Part shown: positions 7,497 to 14,545 of the stretch, one piece after another
Numbering within the stretch: position 1 is the stretch's first letter
How the letters are laid out: each line of letters begins with the position of its first letter
From: JBEVNX01 sp040507895
GTDB taxonomy: Bacteria; Desulfobacterota; Binatia; JACPRU01
Direction: 5' to 3'
Length of the DNA stretch: 24,176 nucleotides
NCBI GenBank assembly: GCA_040507895.1
Contig: JBEVNX010000188.1
Location: 1 to 24,176, forward strand
Made by a program: the position numbers and the translations under genes
The notes under the pieces: generated by a model
Told to the model about the DNA's origin: nothing
Database searches by the model: none
What the model saw: only the letters and a program-made list of their open reading frames with translations

Positions 7497-8747
7497 ATGG
7501 TGCGCGACATCGATCTCGATTTCGTCCGTGCTCAGTTCCCCGCCTTCGCCGAGCCCTCGCTGGCGCGCCTCGCGTTCTTCGAGAACGCCGGCGGCTCGTA
7601 CGCCTGCCGGCCGGTGATCGAGCGCCTGAACGAATACTACCGCCGCCTGAAGGTCCAACCCTACTACGCCTACCCCGCTTCGCTCGAGGCCGGGGAATGG
7701 ATGGATGCGGCGCGCAGCCGCCTCGCCGAGTTCTTGAACGTGACGGCCGAGGAAGTGCACTTCGGTCCTTCCACTTCACAGAACACCTACGTGCTCGCTC
7801 AGGCTTTTCGCAAGCTGCTGCAGCCGGGCGACGAGATCATCGTCACGAATCAGGATCACGAGGCGAACGGCGGGGTGTGGCGGCGCCTGGCCGCGGAGGG
7901 CGTCGCGGTCAAGGAGTGGCGCGTCGATCGGGAAAGCGGCAGGCTCGATCCGGGGGATCTCGACGCGCTCCTCAACGAGCGCACGCGGCTGCTGGCGTTC
8001 TCGCACTGTTCCAACGTCGTCGCTCACATCAATCCCGTGGCGCAGGTCGCGCGCAAGGCGCGGGCCGCCGGCGCCGTCACGGTCGTAGACGGCGTCTCGT
8101 ACGCGCCGCACGGGCTGCCGGACGTCGACGCGCTCGGCGCCGACGCCTATCTGTTCTCGTTGTACAAGACGTTCGGGCCGCACCAGGGCTTGATGGTGGT
8201 GCGCAAGCTGCTGCTCGAAGCGCTCGGCAACGAGGGGCACTACTTCAACGGAGCCGCCACCCACAAGCGCCTGGTTCCCGCCGGACCCGATCACGCTCAA
8301 GTGGCGGCCGCTCGCGGCGTGGCCGAGTACTTCGACTCGCTCGACGCCCACCATCGAGCTTCGGCGCCGGCCGCGGGCCGGCCCGAACGTGTGCGCCGAC
8401 TGCTGCGCGGCGCCGAGCTTCCCTTGCTCGCCCGGCTGCTCGAATACCTCGCCGCGCACGGCGGCGTGCGCCTGCTCGGACCGGCCGAAGCGGAAGAGCG
8501 CGCTGCGACCGTGGCCTTCGTGCCGCTGCGCCGGGCGCCGTCGGATCTCGTCCCGCTACTCGCCGCGCGCGGCATCATGGCGGGCGCGGGCCACTTCTAC
8601 GCCGTGCGCCTGCTCGAAGCGATGGGCGTGGACCCGGATCGCGGCGCGCTACGCTTGTCCTTCGTCCACTACACCTCGCCAGACGACGTCGACCGCGCGA
8701 TCGAAGCGCTGGATGCCTTGCTCAGACCGCTCGCGTCGCGAGCCTGA
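7497..8747 (+). CDS. Class V aminotransferase-fold PLP enzyme (cysteine desulfurase-like)
   Basis: A 416-residue fold-type I PLP enzyme. The N-terminal FFENAGGS (27-34), the PLP-contacting GPSTSQNTY (90-98), Asp198 in VVDGVSYAPH and the Schiff-base Lys224 in FSLYKTFGPHQG are all present. Overall layout fits the cysteine-desulfurase-like subfamily (VC1184/TIGR01976 type). The usual mobile-loop cysteine of true desulfurases is not seen; the C-terminal segment reads GAGHFYAVRLLEAMG. Desulfurase activity is therefore doubtful; lyase, epimerase or aminotransferase chemistry is equally possible. ATG at 7497 has AGGAG at 7486-7490, 6 nt upstream, which decides the start over a much longer open frame. 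Divergent from the alcohol dehydrogenase gene. Confidence 0.88.
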   Translation: MVRDIDLDFVRAQFPAFAEPSLARLAFFENAGGSYACRPVIERLNEYYRRLKVQPYYAYPASLEAGEWMDAARSRLAEFLNVTAEEVHFGPSTSQNTYVLAQAFRKLLQPGDEIIVTNQDHEANGGVWRRLAAEGVAVKEWRVDRESGRLDPGDLDALLNERTRLLAFSHCSNVVAHINPVAQVARKARAAGAVTVVDGVSYAPHGLPDVDALGADAYLFSLYKTFGPHQGLMVVRKLLLEALGNEGHYFNGAATHKRLVPAGPDHAQVAAARGVAEYFDSLDAHHRASAPAAGRPERVRRLLRGAELPLLARLLEYLAAHGGVRLLGPAEAEERAATVAFVPLRRAPSDLVPLLAARGIMAGAGHFYAVRLLEAMGVDPDRGALRLSFVHYTSPDDVDRAIEALDALLRPLASRA

Positions 8748-8757
8748 CTCACGGAAG

Positions 8758-8772
8758 CCTTCGGCTCGAAGG
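8758..8772. terminator. Hairpin between convergent genes, possible terminator
   Basis: Perfect 6-bp stem CCTTCG/CGAAGG around loop GCT, 10 nt after the PLP-enzyme stop and 28 nt from the stop of the convergent acyltransferase gene. Its position suits a bidirectional terminator. No U-tract follows in either direction, so this would not be a classical intrinsic terminator. Confidence 0.3.
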
Positions 8773-8799
8773 GGACGACGGCCCGAGGGAAGTCCGCCA

Positions 8800-10074
8800 T
8801 CACTCGGAGCGCGGGACTCCGGGAACCGACCCGTCTGTGCCAGCCGCTGGCTCGAGCCGCTCTCTGGCGAATCGTCGTCGAACGCGCTCGAGCAACCACG
8901 CCTCGACGTTCCGGCCCCAACGGACCGCCGGCCGCTCCATCCAATCGAAGGAGAGCTTGCCGGCGACGAGCGACGGAGGCACCGTCACGAGCGCGATCAG
9001 GAAGCCGACTGCGAGCGGATACCGCACCGCGAGTGACGTCGAGCTCAACGACCACATCACGATCGGCACCCCGAGCGACAAGAATGGTGGATGGTAGAGG
9101 TAGAAGCTGTAGCTCGTGCGGCCCAGGAACCGGACGATGCGCCCGTCGAGGAGAGAAAGGGCTCGCAGGTCGGGCCCGTAGGCGACGATCGCGACGATCA
9201 GCGTGGCTCCGATGGCCTCGACTCCGAGGCTCGCTCGCGACCAGTAGCCGAGAACGAAGCGCCCGCCCAGCAGAAGAGCACAGCCCGCCGCGAGAGCCAG
9301 CGCCGCCGCGCGCGACGAAACTCGCCGCATCACGAGCGGCCCCAGGGCGGCGATGGCCATGCCCCACACGAACATGAAGAGGTACAGGTAGAGGTAGGGG
9401 ATTCGGAACAGGAGCCATCGCGTGTAGAGCGCGATGCGTGCGAGGACCGCGGGCACCAGGATCAGCCAGGGGCTCCTGCCGCGCGTGAAAAGGTGCGCGG
9501 CGAGAATAAACGGAACGGCGAGCAGCTCGACCGCGAGCGACCAGGTCGCCCCGTTGACCCCCTTGTCGACCAAGATCAGGTTGTCGAGGATGGCTCGCGG
9601 CGCCGGTGGCGGGTCGTTGTACAGCCGCGGCCATCCGCTGCAGACGATCCACATCGCGCCGGCATAGAGGAGGACGTTCAGGGCCAACGGCGGGTAGATG
9701 CGGAAGAACCGCCGGGTCACGAACGCCGTCGCCAATTGCGGCACCGGCCGCGCATCGCGGGCGAGGGAAAGCGCGAGCACGAATCCGCTCATGACGAAGA
9801 ATAGGCTCACCGCGGCGCCGCCGTTGAAGAAGACCATGAGCACTCGAGTGAGCAGCGCCTGCGCGCCGCGAATGTCCCAGATCGTCTTGAGATAGACCTG
9901 CGCGATGCCGTCCACCGCGAGCAGATGGATGGAATGAAAGATCGCGACCATCAGCGCGGCGATGCCGCGCAGGGATTCGATGCGGGGTTGAAAATGGGTT
10001 CCTCGATCGACTGCTCCGCCGGAGCCCTGAGATCTTCGAGTCGGCAACGCGCTCCTCGACCAGTGGTCTGTCAC
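8800..10074 (-). CDS. Acyltransferase-3 family membrane protein
   Basis: A 424-residue integral membrane acyltransferase of the acyltransferase-3 family (OatA/NodX-like). The signature RIESLRGIAALMVAIFHS (31-48) contains the N-terminal Arg31 and the conserved His47. About ten hydrophobic segments follow, including FFVMSGFVLAL, FFRIYPPLALNVLLYAGAMW, YLYLYLFMFVWGMAIAAL and YPLAVGFLIALVTV. These proteins move acetyl or other acyl groups across the membrane onto surface or secreted sugars. The GTG at 10074 is used here. A TTG at 10047 has a better Shine-Dalgarno (GAGGAG, 4 nt away) and would trim 9 residues. The divergent GH99-like gene suggests a role in surface or exported glycan metabolism, which is inference. 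Confidence 0.87.
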   Translation of the reverse strand: MTDHWSRSALPTRRSQGSGGAVDRGTHFQPRIESLRGIAALMVAIFHSIHLLAVDGIAQVYLKTIWDIRGAQALLTRVLMVFFNGGAAVSLFFVMSGFVLALSLARDARPVPQLATAFVTRRFFRIYPPLALNVLLYAGAMWIVCSGWPRLYNDPPPAPRAILDNLILVDKGVNGATWSLAVELLAVPFILAAHLFTRGRSPWLILVPAVLARIALYTRWLLFRIPYLYLYLFMFVWGMAIAALGPLVMRRVSSRAAALALAAGCALLLGGRFVLGYWSRASLGVEAIGATLIVAIVAYGPDLRALSLLDGRIVRFLGRTSYSFYLYHPPFLSLGVPIVMWSLSSTSLAVRYPLAVGFLIALVTVPPSLVAGKLSFDWMERPAVRWGRNVEAWLLERVRRRFARERLEPAAGTDGSVPGVPRSE

Positions 10075-10261
10075 GGGCGAAATGGACGCGGAATCGGCGA
10101 AGCCAGCCGCCGTGGACGGCGACGAATCCGGACCCAGTTGAGCTCCACCGACTCCACTCCCACTGCCGCTTCCAGCTCACTAGCACAGCGGCGCCGATTT
10201 CGCGCGGTCCGCCACCGGACGCTTGCTGGCCTCCGACGGTCGATTTTGGTTAACAGCCTCC

Positions 10262-11461
10262 GTGGAAGGCACCCGGGCGAGGAGCCACGTCGCGTTCCGA
10301 CGAGCGCTCCTCACCTTGGTGCTCTGTGCTTGCCTACGATTCGCTTCGGGCGGAGGTGATGGCGACCGTTACCTCGTCGGCGCGCACTACTACGTCTGGT
10401 ATCCGACCAACTTCACACAGGGCTATCTCCGCGGCATCGTCAGGCCGCCGCAACCGCCCGCTCTCGGAGAATACGACTCGCGGGACCCCGCGATCGCCGA
10501 GCGCCACATCTCGTTGGCGGCATCACGTGGCATCGACTTCTTCACGCTCGATTGGTGGCCCAATCGGCCGGCACAGAACGAGGCGATCGACCGGGGCTTT
10601 CTGCGCGCGCGCAACATCGGCGAGATCCGCTTCTGCATCTTCTACGAATCGTCGGATCTCGGAACTCCCGAGAAGGGGGGCGGCGTCGTGTTCGACGCGG
10701 CGACCAAGAACCGATTCGTGTCAGACATGGTGTCGCTGGCCCGGCGCTATTTCCCGCATCCGAGCTACCTGCGCTGGAACGGTCGTCCCGTGTTGCTCGT
10801 CTACATCACTCGGGAGCTGCGCGGGCTGCTCCCGCAGGCGATGCGCGAGGCGAGACACGCTCTCGCGGCCGAAGGCTACGATCCGTTCGTCATCGGCGAC
10901 GAGATCTTCTGGGCGGTGCTCGAGGCGAACGAGGACCCGACGGCCGCCGGGCACGTGACCGGCGAGCCGCAGATCACGCGCATCCGCCTCTTCGATGCGA
11001 TCACTGCCTATAACCTCTACATCCACGATCGGCCGCGTCATCGCGGATACGGATCGGCGAGCAACTTCGTGCAGGACAGCGTCAAGCTCTATCGTCGCTA
11101 CCGGGATGCCGGCGGGGTCCCGATCGTCCCGACCGTCATCCCCGGCTTCAACGACCGCGCCCACCGGCCCGCCCTCGATCACTTCGCGATTCCACGCCGC
11201 TGGGCCCCCGACGGCGCCGAAGGATCCTTCTTCTCCGAATCGATCGAGCGCATCGCCAAGCCGCTGATCGACGACGAGCTGCGCATGGTGCTCATCACCT
11301 CGTGGAACGAGTGGAACGAGGACACGGCGATCGAGCCGCTCGCCGCGTCGCCTCCAACGGCCGACGACGCCAGCGACCGACAGTTGTTCACACAGGGCTA
11401 TGCGTACGAAGGCTTCGGAACGACCTATGTGGACATCGTACGCGACCGCCTTCGGCACTGA
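10262..11461 (+). CDS. GH99-like / WbsX-family protein, probably exported
   Basis: About 399 residues from a GTG at 10262; a TTG at 10223 in the same frame would add 13. After a short basic and hydrophobic leader (FRRALLTLVLCACLRFASGG) comes a TIM-barrel-like domain of the glycoside hydrolase 99-like/WbsX type. It contains GAHYYVWYPTNF near the N-terminus, GIDFFTLDWW, FCIFYESSD, RPVLLVYITRELRG and ITSWNEWNEDTAIEP near the C-terminus. The last motif is the family hallmark. WbsX relatives occur in O-antigen and capsule clusters, and true GH99 enzymes are endo-mannosidases; which activity applies is unknown. The leader suggests secretion, possibly as a lipoprotein although the LCAC sequence is a poor lipobox. 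Neither start has a good ribosome-binding site. Divergent from the acyltransferase-3 gene; the 187-nt gap should hold both promoters. Confidence 0.82.
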   Translation: MEGTRARSHVAFRRALLTLVLCACLRFASGGGDGDRYLVGAHYYVWYPTNFTQGYLRGIVRPPQPPALGEYDSRDPAIAERHISLAASRGIDFFTLDWWPNRPAQNEAIDRGFLRARNIGEIRFCIFYESSDLGTPEKGGGVVFDAATKNRFVSDMVSLARRYFPHPSYLRWNGRPVLLVYITRELRGLLPQAMREARHALAAEGYDPFVIGDEIFWAVLEANEDPTAAGHVTGEPQITRIRLFDAITAYNLYIHDRPRHRGYGSASNFVQDSVKLYRRYRDAGGVPIVPTVIPGFNDRAHRPALDHFAIPRRWAPDGAEGSFFSESIERIAKPLIDDELRMVLITSWNEWNEDTAIEPLAASPPTADDASDRQLFTQGYAYEGFGTTYVDIVRDRLRH

Positions 11462-11943
11462 GCGTGCGGGTGGCTGGAAGCTGCTTGCGACATTGGAACC
11501 GTGATGTTCGTGGACGGTGGAGCGGAGGGCAAACGTACAAGGCTGGGATCCGGCAGTACCAGGAGGTAGCCCGCGGCCAGTTGCTCGGCGACGACATCGG
11601 AATGTTGAAGCTGCTGATCCACGAGAAGGATCGTCGCATCCTCGGCGTTCATGGCATCGGCACGGGAGCGACCGAACTCATTCACATCGGTCAAGCGGTC
11701 ATGACGTTCGGCGGCACGGTCGACTACTTCATCCACAACGTCTTCAACTTCCCGACGCTCGCCGATGCCTACAAGATCGCCGCGCTGAACGGCGTCAACA
11801 AGCTCTCGCTCACCTGATCCGCTTGCTCCGGAAGCACCTCCGCACCTTCTCCGCAGCCATCTCCCGGCCAGAGCGACCAGTCCGCCCGCGGAGCCGGCTC
11901 CGACGATCGACCAAGCGGTGGTAGCCACGCAGGCAGGACACAT
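11425..11943 (-). CDS. Small CPxC protein ORF, read-through into antisense of sthA remnant
   Basis: From the ATG at 11943 the frame encodes MCPACVATTAWSIVGAGSAG followed by a second hydrophobic stretch and a basic patch. Short proteins starting with MCPAC plus one glycine/alanine-rich membrane-like segment occur in many proteobacteria, as I recall, usually about 40-50 residues long; function unknown. GGGAG lies 8 nt upstream. Here the frame does not stop after the basic patch (about residue 36). It runs on for 172 residues in total, most of it antisense to the transhydrogenase remnant. The C-terminal part is probably not natural coding sequence. The original stop may have been lost when the remnant was joined. 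Alternatively the whole ORF may be spurious. Confidence 0.35.
   Translation of the reverse strand: MCPACVATTAWSIVGAGSAGGLVALAGRWLRRRCGGASGASGSGERELVDAVQRGDLVGIGERREVEDVVDEVVDRAAERHDRLTDVNEFGRSRADAMNAEDATILLVDQQLQHSDVVAEQLAAGYLLVLPDPSLVRLPSAPPSTNITVPMSQAASSHPHAQCRRRSRTMST
11533..11817 (+). pseudogene. sthA: 3' remnant of a soluble pyridine nucleotide transhydrogenase gene
   Basis: The last 94 codons match the dimerisation domain of SthA. RQYQEVARGQLLGDDIGMLK corresponds to the usual FKxLARAQI segment. ILGVHGIGTGATELIHIGQA and GGTVDYFIHNVFNFPTLADAY are hallmarks of this domain in SthA. The FAD- and NAD-binding domains (roughly 370 residues) are absent. Upstream in the same frame there is only the 3' end of the GH99-like gene and unrecognisable sequence. 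No start codon with a ribosome-binding site is visible. It is therefore a 5'-truncated remnant and cannot be enzymatically active alone. The preserved C-terminal residues and stop suggest fairly recent loss or a recombination junction near 11520-11535. Dihydrolipoamide dehydrogenase is less likely because of the GGTVDYF segment. Confidence 0.75.
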
Positions 11944-12014
11944 CGGGCGATCTCCCTTCTTTCTTCTGACTCGAGGAGCACGCCGAGCGCATTCGTCGCG
12001 CGCGGCCGCCTCGG

Positions 12015-12695
12015 TCACGTTTCCTTGGGGAAGAGTCCGCGGTATGGCGCCGCCTCCTCGACCGCCCGGGCGAAAGACGGGCGCTCCATCAAGCGGCGCA
12101 AGTATGCGGCGGCGTTCTCGTGTGCCGCGCCGAACGGCATCACCAGGTTCGCATAGTACACCGCCGGCGCGGCGGCGCAGTCGGCGATGGTGAACGCATC
12201 CCCCATGGCCCAAGTCCTCCCTCCCATCTCCTGCTCAATCATGCCGTACGCGGTCTGCAGCAAGGCCTTCGCCTCCGCGACGCCGTGCGGATCGCGCTTT
12301 CCCGAAGGGCGCAGCCTGTCGGTGACGACCTTCTGCATGGGAACGTTCACGTACAGGTCGTAGAACCGATCTCGCATTCGCGTCTGCCACGCCAGGGTCC
12401 GATCTCGCGGCACGAGCTCCGTCCTCCCCGGGTAGTGCTGCGCCACGTACTCGATGATGATGCTCGATTCCGCGATCGTCCGATCGTTGGCCTCGTCGCG
12501 CAGCACCGGGAACTTGCCGATGGGCCAGATCTTCTTGAAGTGCGCCCGAGACGTCTCGTCGGCGAGATCGACGATGCGAGGCTCGAAGGGGGTGTCGTTC
12601 TCGTAGAAGGCGACGAGAACCTTCTGACAGAAGGACGAGAAGGGATGGAAATAGAGCTCGAGCGGTCGGCTGCCGGGGATGGATCGTGCGCTCAT
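12015..12695 (-). CDS. Glutathione S-transferase family protein
   Basis: A 226-residue cytoplasmic GST. The N-terminal thioredoxin-like domain has LYFHPFSSFCQKV (14-26, with Ser20/Ser21 and Cys23 as candidate active-site residues), the cis-Pro in KFPVLRDE (Pro64) and the glutathione gamma-glutamyl contact Glu76-Ser77 in IAESSIIIEY. The all-alpha C-terminal domain ends with DAFTIADCAAAPAVYY, including the N-capping Asp of the family. It may conjugate or reduce electrophiles. ATG at 12695 has GAGGAG about 6 nt upstream and is preferred over a GTG at 12719. It lies 25 nt after the sigma factor stop and is probably the third gene of the DGPF/sigma/GST operon. Confidence 0.9.
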   Translation of the reverse strand: MSARSIPGSRPLELYFHPFSSFCQKVLVAFYENDTPFEPRIVDLADETSRAHFKKIWPIGKFPVLRDEANDRTIAESSIIIEYVAQHYPGRTELVPRDRTLAWQTRMRDRFYDLYVNVPMQKVVTDRLRPSGKRDPHGVAEAKALLQTAYGMIEQEMGGRTWAMGDAFTIADCAAAPAVYYANLVMPFGAAHENAAAYLRRLMERPSFARAVEEAAPYRGLFPKET

Positions 12696-12720
12696 GGCTT
12701 TCTCCTCGGGTTCCGTCACC

Positions 12721-14001
12721 CTAGTGACGCGCGCGGGGTCGCGATTTCGACAGCCGCGAGAGACCGACTCGGCTCCGGCGTTCCAGCAAGAAGCGCCGTA
12801 CGGCCTCGTCCTCGGCCAGGCCGACGGCGCGGTCGAACGCCTCGCGGGCTTCGTCGATGAAGCCGAGCTGCTTCAGGAGATGCGCGCGGACGGCCCAATA
12901 TGGCTGGTACGTCTTGACGGACTCGTCGTCGATCCGGTCGAGAATCGACAAGGCCGATTGAGCCCCCTCCACTTCGGCGATCGCCGCGGCGCGGCCGACC
13001 CGCGCTCCGAGCGCTGGCGAAAGCTCGACGAGGCGGTCGTAGAACCAGGCGATCGCCTCCCAGTCCGTGCGCCCGGAGCGCGCTCGCTCGGCGTGTACCG
13101 ATTGAATCGCTGCCTCGAGTTGAAACCGCCCGAGGCGTGCGCTTCTCGCCAACTCTCCGAGCTCCGCCTCCGCTTCCTTGATCATCGGGGCGATCCACAG
13201 ACGCGGATCCTGCTCCGAGAGCGGGATGAACCGGCCGTCCTCCCCGCGTCGCGCGGGTCGGCGAGCCTCGCAATGAAGCATGAGCGCCAGCAACCCGCGC
13301 ACTTCCGGTTCATCCGGCAAGCACGCCCGGAGCACGCGTGCCAGCCAGATCGCCTCGTCGGCGAGACCCCGGGCCCGCGGATCGACGCCCGCAGCGTCCT
13401 GCCACCCGCTGCCGTAGGCGGCATAGATCGCGCCCAGCACCGCTTCGAGCCGCCGCGGCAGCTCGTGCGCCTCGGGGACCTCGAACGCGATACCGGCGTG
13501 GCGAATCTTCGTCTTCGCTCGCACCAAGCGCTGTGACATGGCCGCCGGCGACACGAGGAATGCCCGCGCGATCTCGGCCGCGTCGAGGCCCAATACCGCT
13601 TGCAGCATGAGCGGCGTATGCATGTCCGGATCGATCGCCGGATGCGCGCATACGAAGAGCATCTTCAGCCGCTCGTCCGGAATGGGACCGGTGGCCACCA
13701 CCCGGCCGCTTTCGCCGGCGATGAGCTGGAGGGTCGGGCCGCTCTCCGTGCGCACCCGCTCGCGCCGCTTCACGTCGATGAGGCGCCGGCGCGCGGCCGT
13801 CAGCAACCATGCCTCGGGAGCGCTCGGCACGCCGTCGCGCGGCCAGGTCGCGAGCGCCGCGACCAGCGCCTCGCCGAGCGCGTCCTCCGCCGCAGCCACA
13901 TCCCCCGTGCGCGCCGCAAGGAATGCAACCAGGCGTCCGTACGACTCGCGGGCGACCGATTCGACCGCTCGCTGCGTCTCCTGCGGGCTACGATCGCTCA
14001 C
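12721..14001 (-). CDS. ECF sigma factor, ECF42-like with C-terminal extension
   Basis: A 426-residue ECF sigma factor. Region 2 is at about 15-82, with DVAAAEDALGEALVAALATW and WLLTAARRRLIDVKRR. Region 4 is at about 130-167, with LGLDAAEIARAFLVSPAAMSQRLVRAK. A long extension of about 250 residues follows, helical and with TPR-like stretches such as ALSILDRI and AREAFDRAVGLAEDEAVRRF. That architecture, plus an upstream DGPF/YCII gene, is the ECF42 type, which lacks a classical anti-sigma factor. The extension is thought necessary for activity. The start is a GTG at 13999-14001 that overlaps the end of the DGPF gene by 14 nt, so translation is coupled. A longer frame from 14097 would overlap the DGPF gene by more and adds low-complexity sequence. 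Confidence 0.88.
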   Translation of the reverse strand: MSDRSPQETQRAVESVARESYGRLVAFLAARTGDVAAAEDALGEALVAALATWPRDGVPSAPEAWLLTAARRRLIDVKRRERVRTESGPTLQLIAGESGRVVATGPIPDERLKMLFVCAHPAIDPDMHTPLMLQAVLGLDAAEIARAFLVSPAAMSQRLVRAKTKIRHAGIAFEVPEAHELPRRLEAVLGAIYAAYGSGWQDAAGVDPRARGLADEAIWLARVLRACLPDEPEVRGLLALMLHCEARRPARRGEDGRFIPLSEQDPRLWIAPMIKEAEAELGELARSARLGRFQLEAAIQSVHAERARSGRTDWEAIAWFYDRLVELSPALGARVGRAAAIAEVEGAQSALSILDRIDDESVKTYQPYWAVRAHLLKQLGFIDEAREAFDRAVGLAEDEAVRRFLLERRSRVGLSRLSKSRPRARH

Positions 14002-14365
14002 CCGTGATGCGCCGCCTCGCTTCGGGCGCGAGCGGCCGCACTTCGACGGCGCCGGCGGAAGCGGCCGGGCAGCGGGCGGCCCAATCGAGAGCGACATCGA
14101 GCGAGGGAAGCTCCAGGATCGCGAACCCGGCGAGCTGCTCCTTGGTGCTGGCGTAAGGACCGTCCTGGATTTGGCGCCGACCGTCTTTCAAACGGATCGT
14201 CGTGCCGGTTTCAGGCAGGTGCAGGGGATCGCCTCCGACGAAGACGCCGGATTCGACGAGAGCCTTGTGGTAGGCGCGCCAGGCGCCGAGATAGGGGTCG
14301 CCTTCGCCGTTCTCCCGGCTGGCAAACGCTTCGGGGGTCTCGTAGATGAGCATCGCGTATCGCAT
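13988..14365 (-). CDS. DGPF/YCII-domain protein, partner of the ECF sigma factor
   Basis: A 125-residue YCII-related (DGPF) protein. MRYAMLIYE forms the first strand of the ferredoxin-like fold, and QDGPYASTKEQLAGF (67-81) is the DGPF hallmark. No signal peptide. Such proteins are regularly encoded next to ECF42 sigma factors and are often their targets; their biochemical role is unsettled. ATG at 14365 has AGGAG 7 nt upstream, which rules out the extended start at 14410. It overlaps the sigma gene by 14 nt and is the first gene of the operon. A promoter-like element matching the sigma factor's expected specificity lies 46-72 nt upstream of the start. Confidence 0.9.
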   Translation of the reverse strand: MRYAMLIYETPEAFASRENGEGDPYLGAWRAYHKALVESGVFVGGDPLHLPETGTTIRLKDGRRQIQDGPYASTKEQLAGFAILELPSLDVALDWAARCPAASAGAVEVRPLAPEARRRITGERS

Positions 14366-14410
14366 CGCCGTCTCCTGTCGAGTCGCGCCGGGTACTATGC
14401 CCATTCCCAT

Positions 14411-14437
14411 GACGCGCGAGAAGCCGCCAATTCGACA
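14411..14437 (-). promoter_or_regulatory. Candidate ECF42-type promoter for the DGPF-sigma-GST operon
   Basis: On the minus strand TGTCGA (14437-14432) is followed after exactly 17 nt by CGTC (14414-14411). As I recall, ECF42 sigma factors recognise TGTCGA at -35 and CGA/TC at -10. The -10 element ends 45 nt before the DGPF start codon, leaving room for a short leader and the AGGAG site. This would make the operon autoregulated. The match is by eye; the motif is short, but its spacing, orientation and location are all as expected. Confidence 0.6.
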
Positions 14438-14545
14438 TTCGGCCGCACGCGGCGCGGCCGCGGTGAGAAGGTCTTGCTAGAGGTGCGCAACGGCGGAGAC
14501 GGAGCTACCGCTTCCGCGTCGGTGACTACAGGCCACTTGACCGGT

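Noticed and set aside
14376..14381. A second TGTCGA, on the plus strand near the DGPF start.
   Set aside because: No CGAC or CGTC follows at 16-18 nt and there is no plus-strand gene for it to serve. Probably chance.
14453..14462. Perfect palindrome CGCGGCCGCG upstream of the DGPF operon.
   Set aside because: Such GC palindromes are common by chance here. It lies just upstream of the candidate -35 and has no repeat partner supporting an operator.
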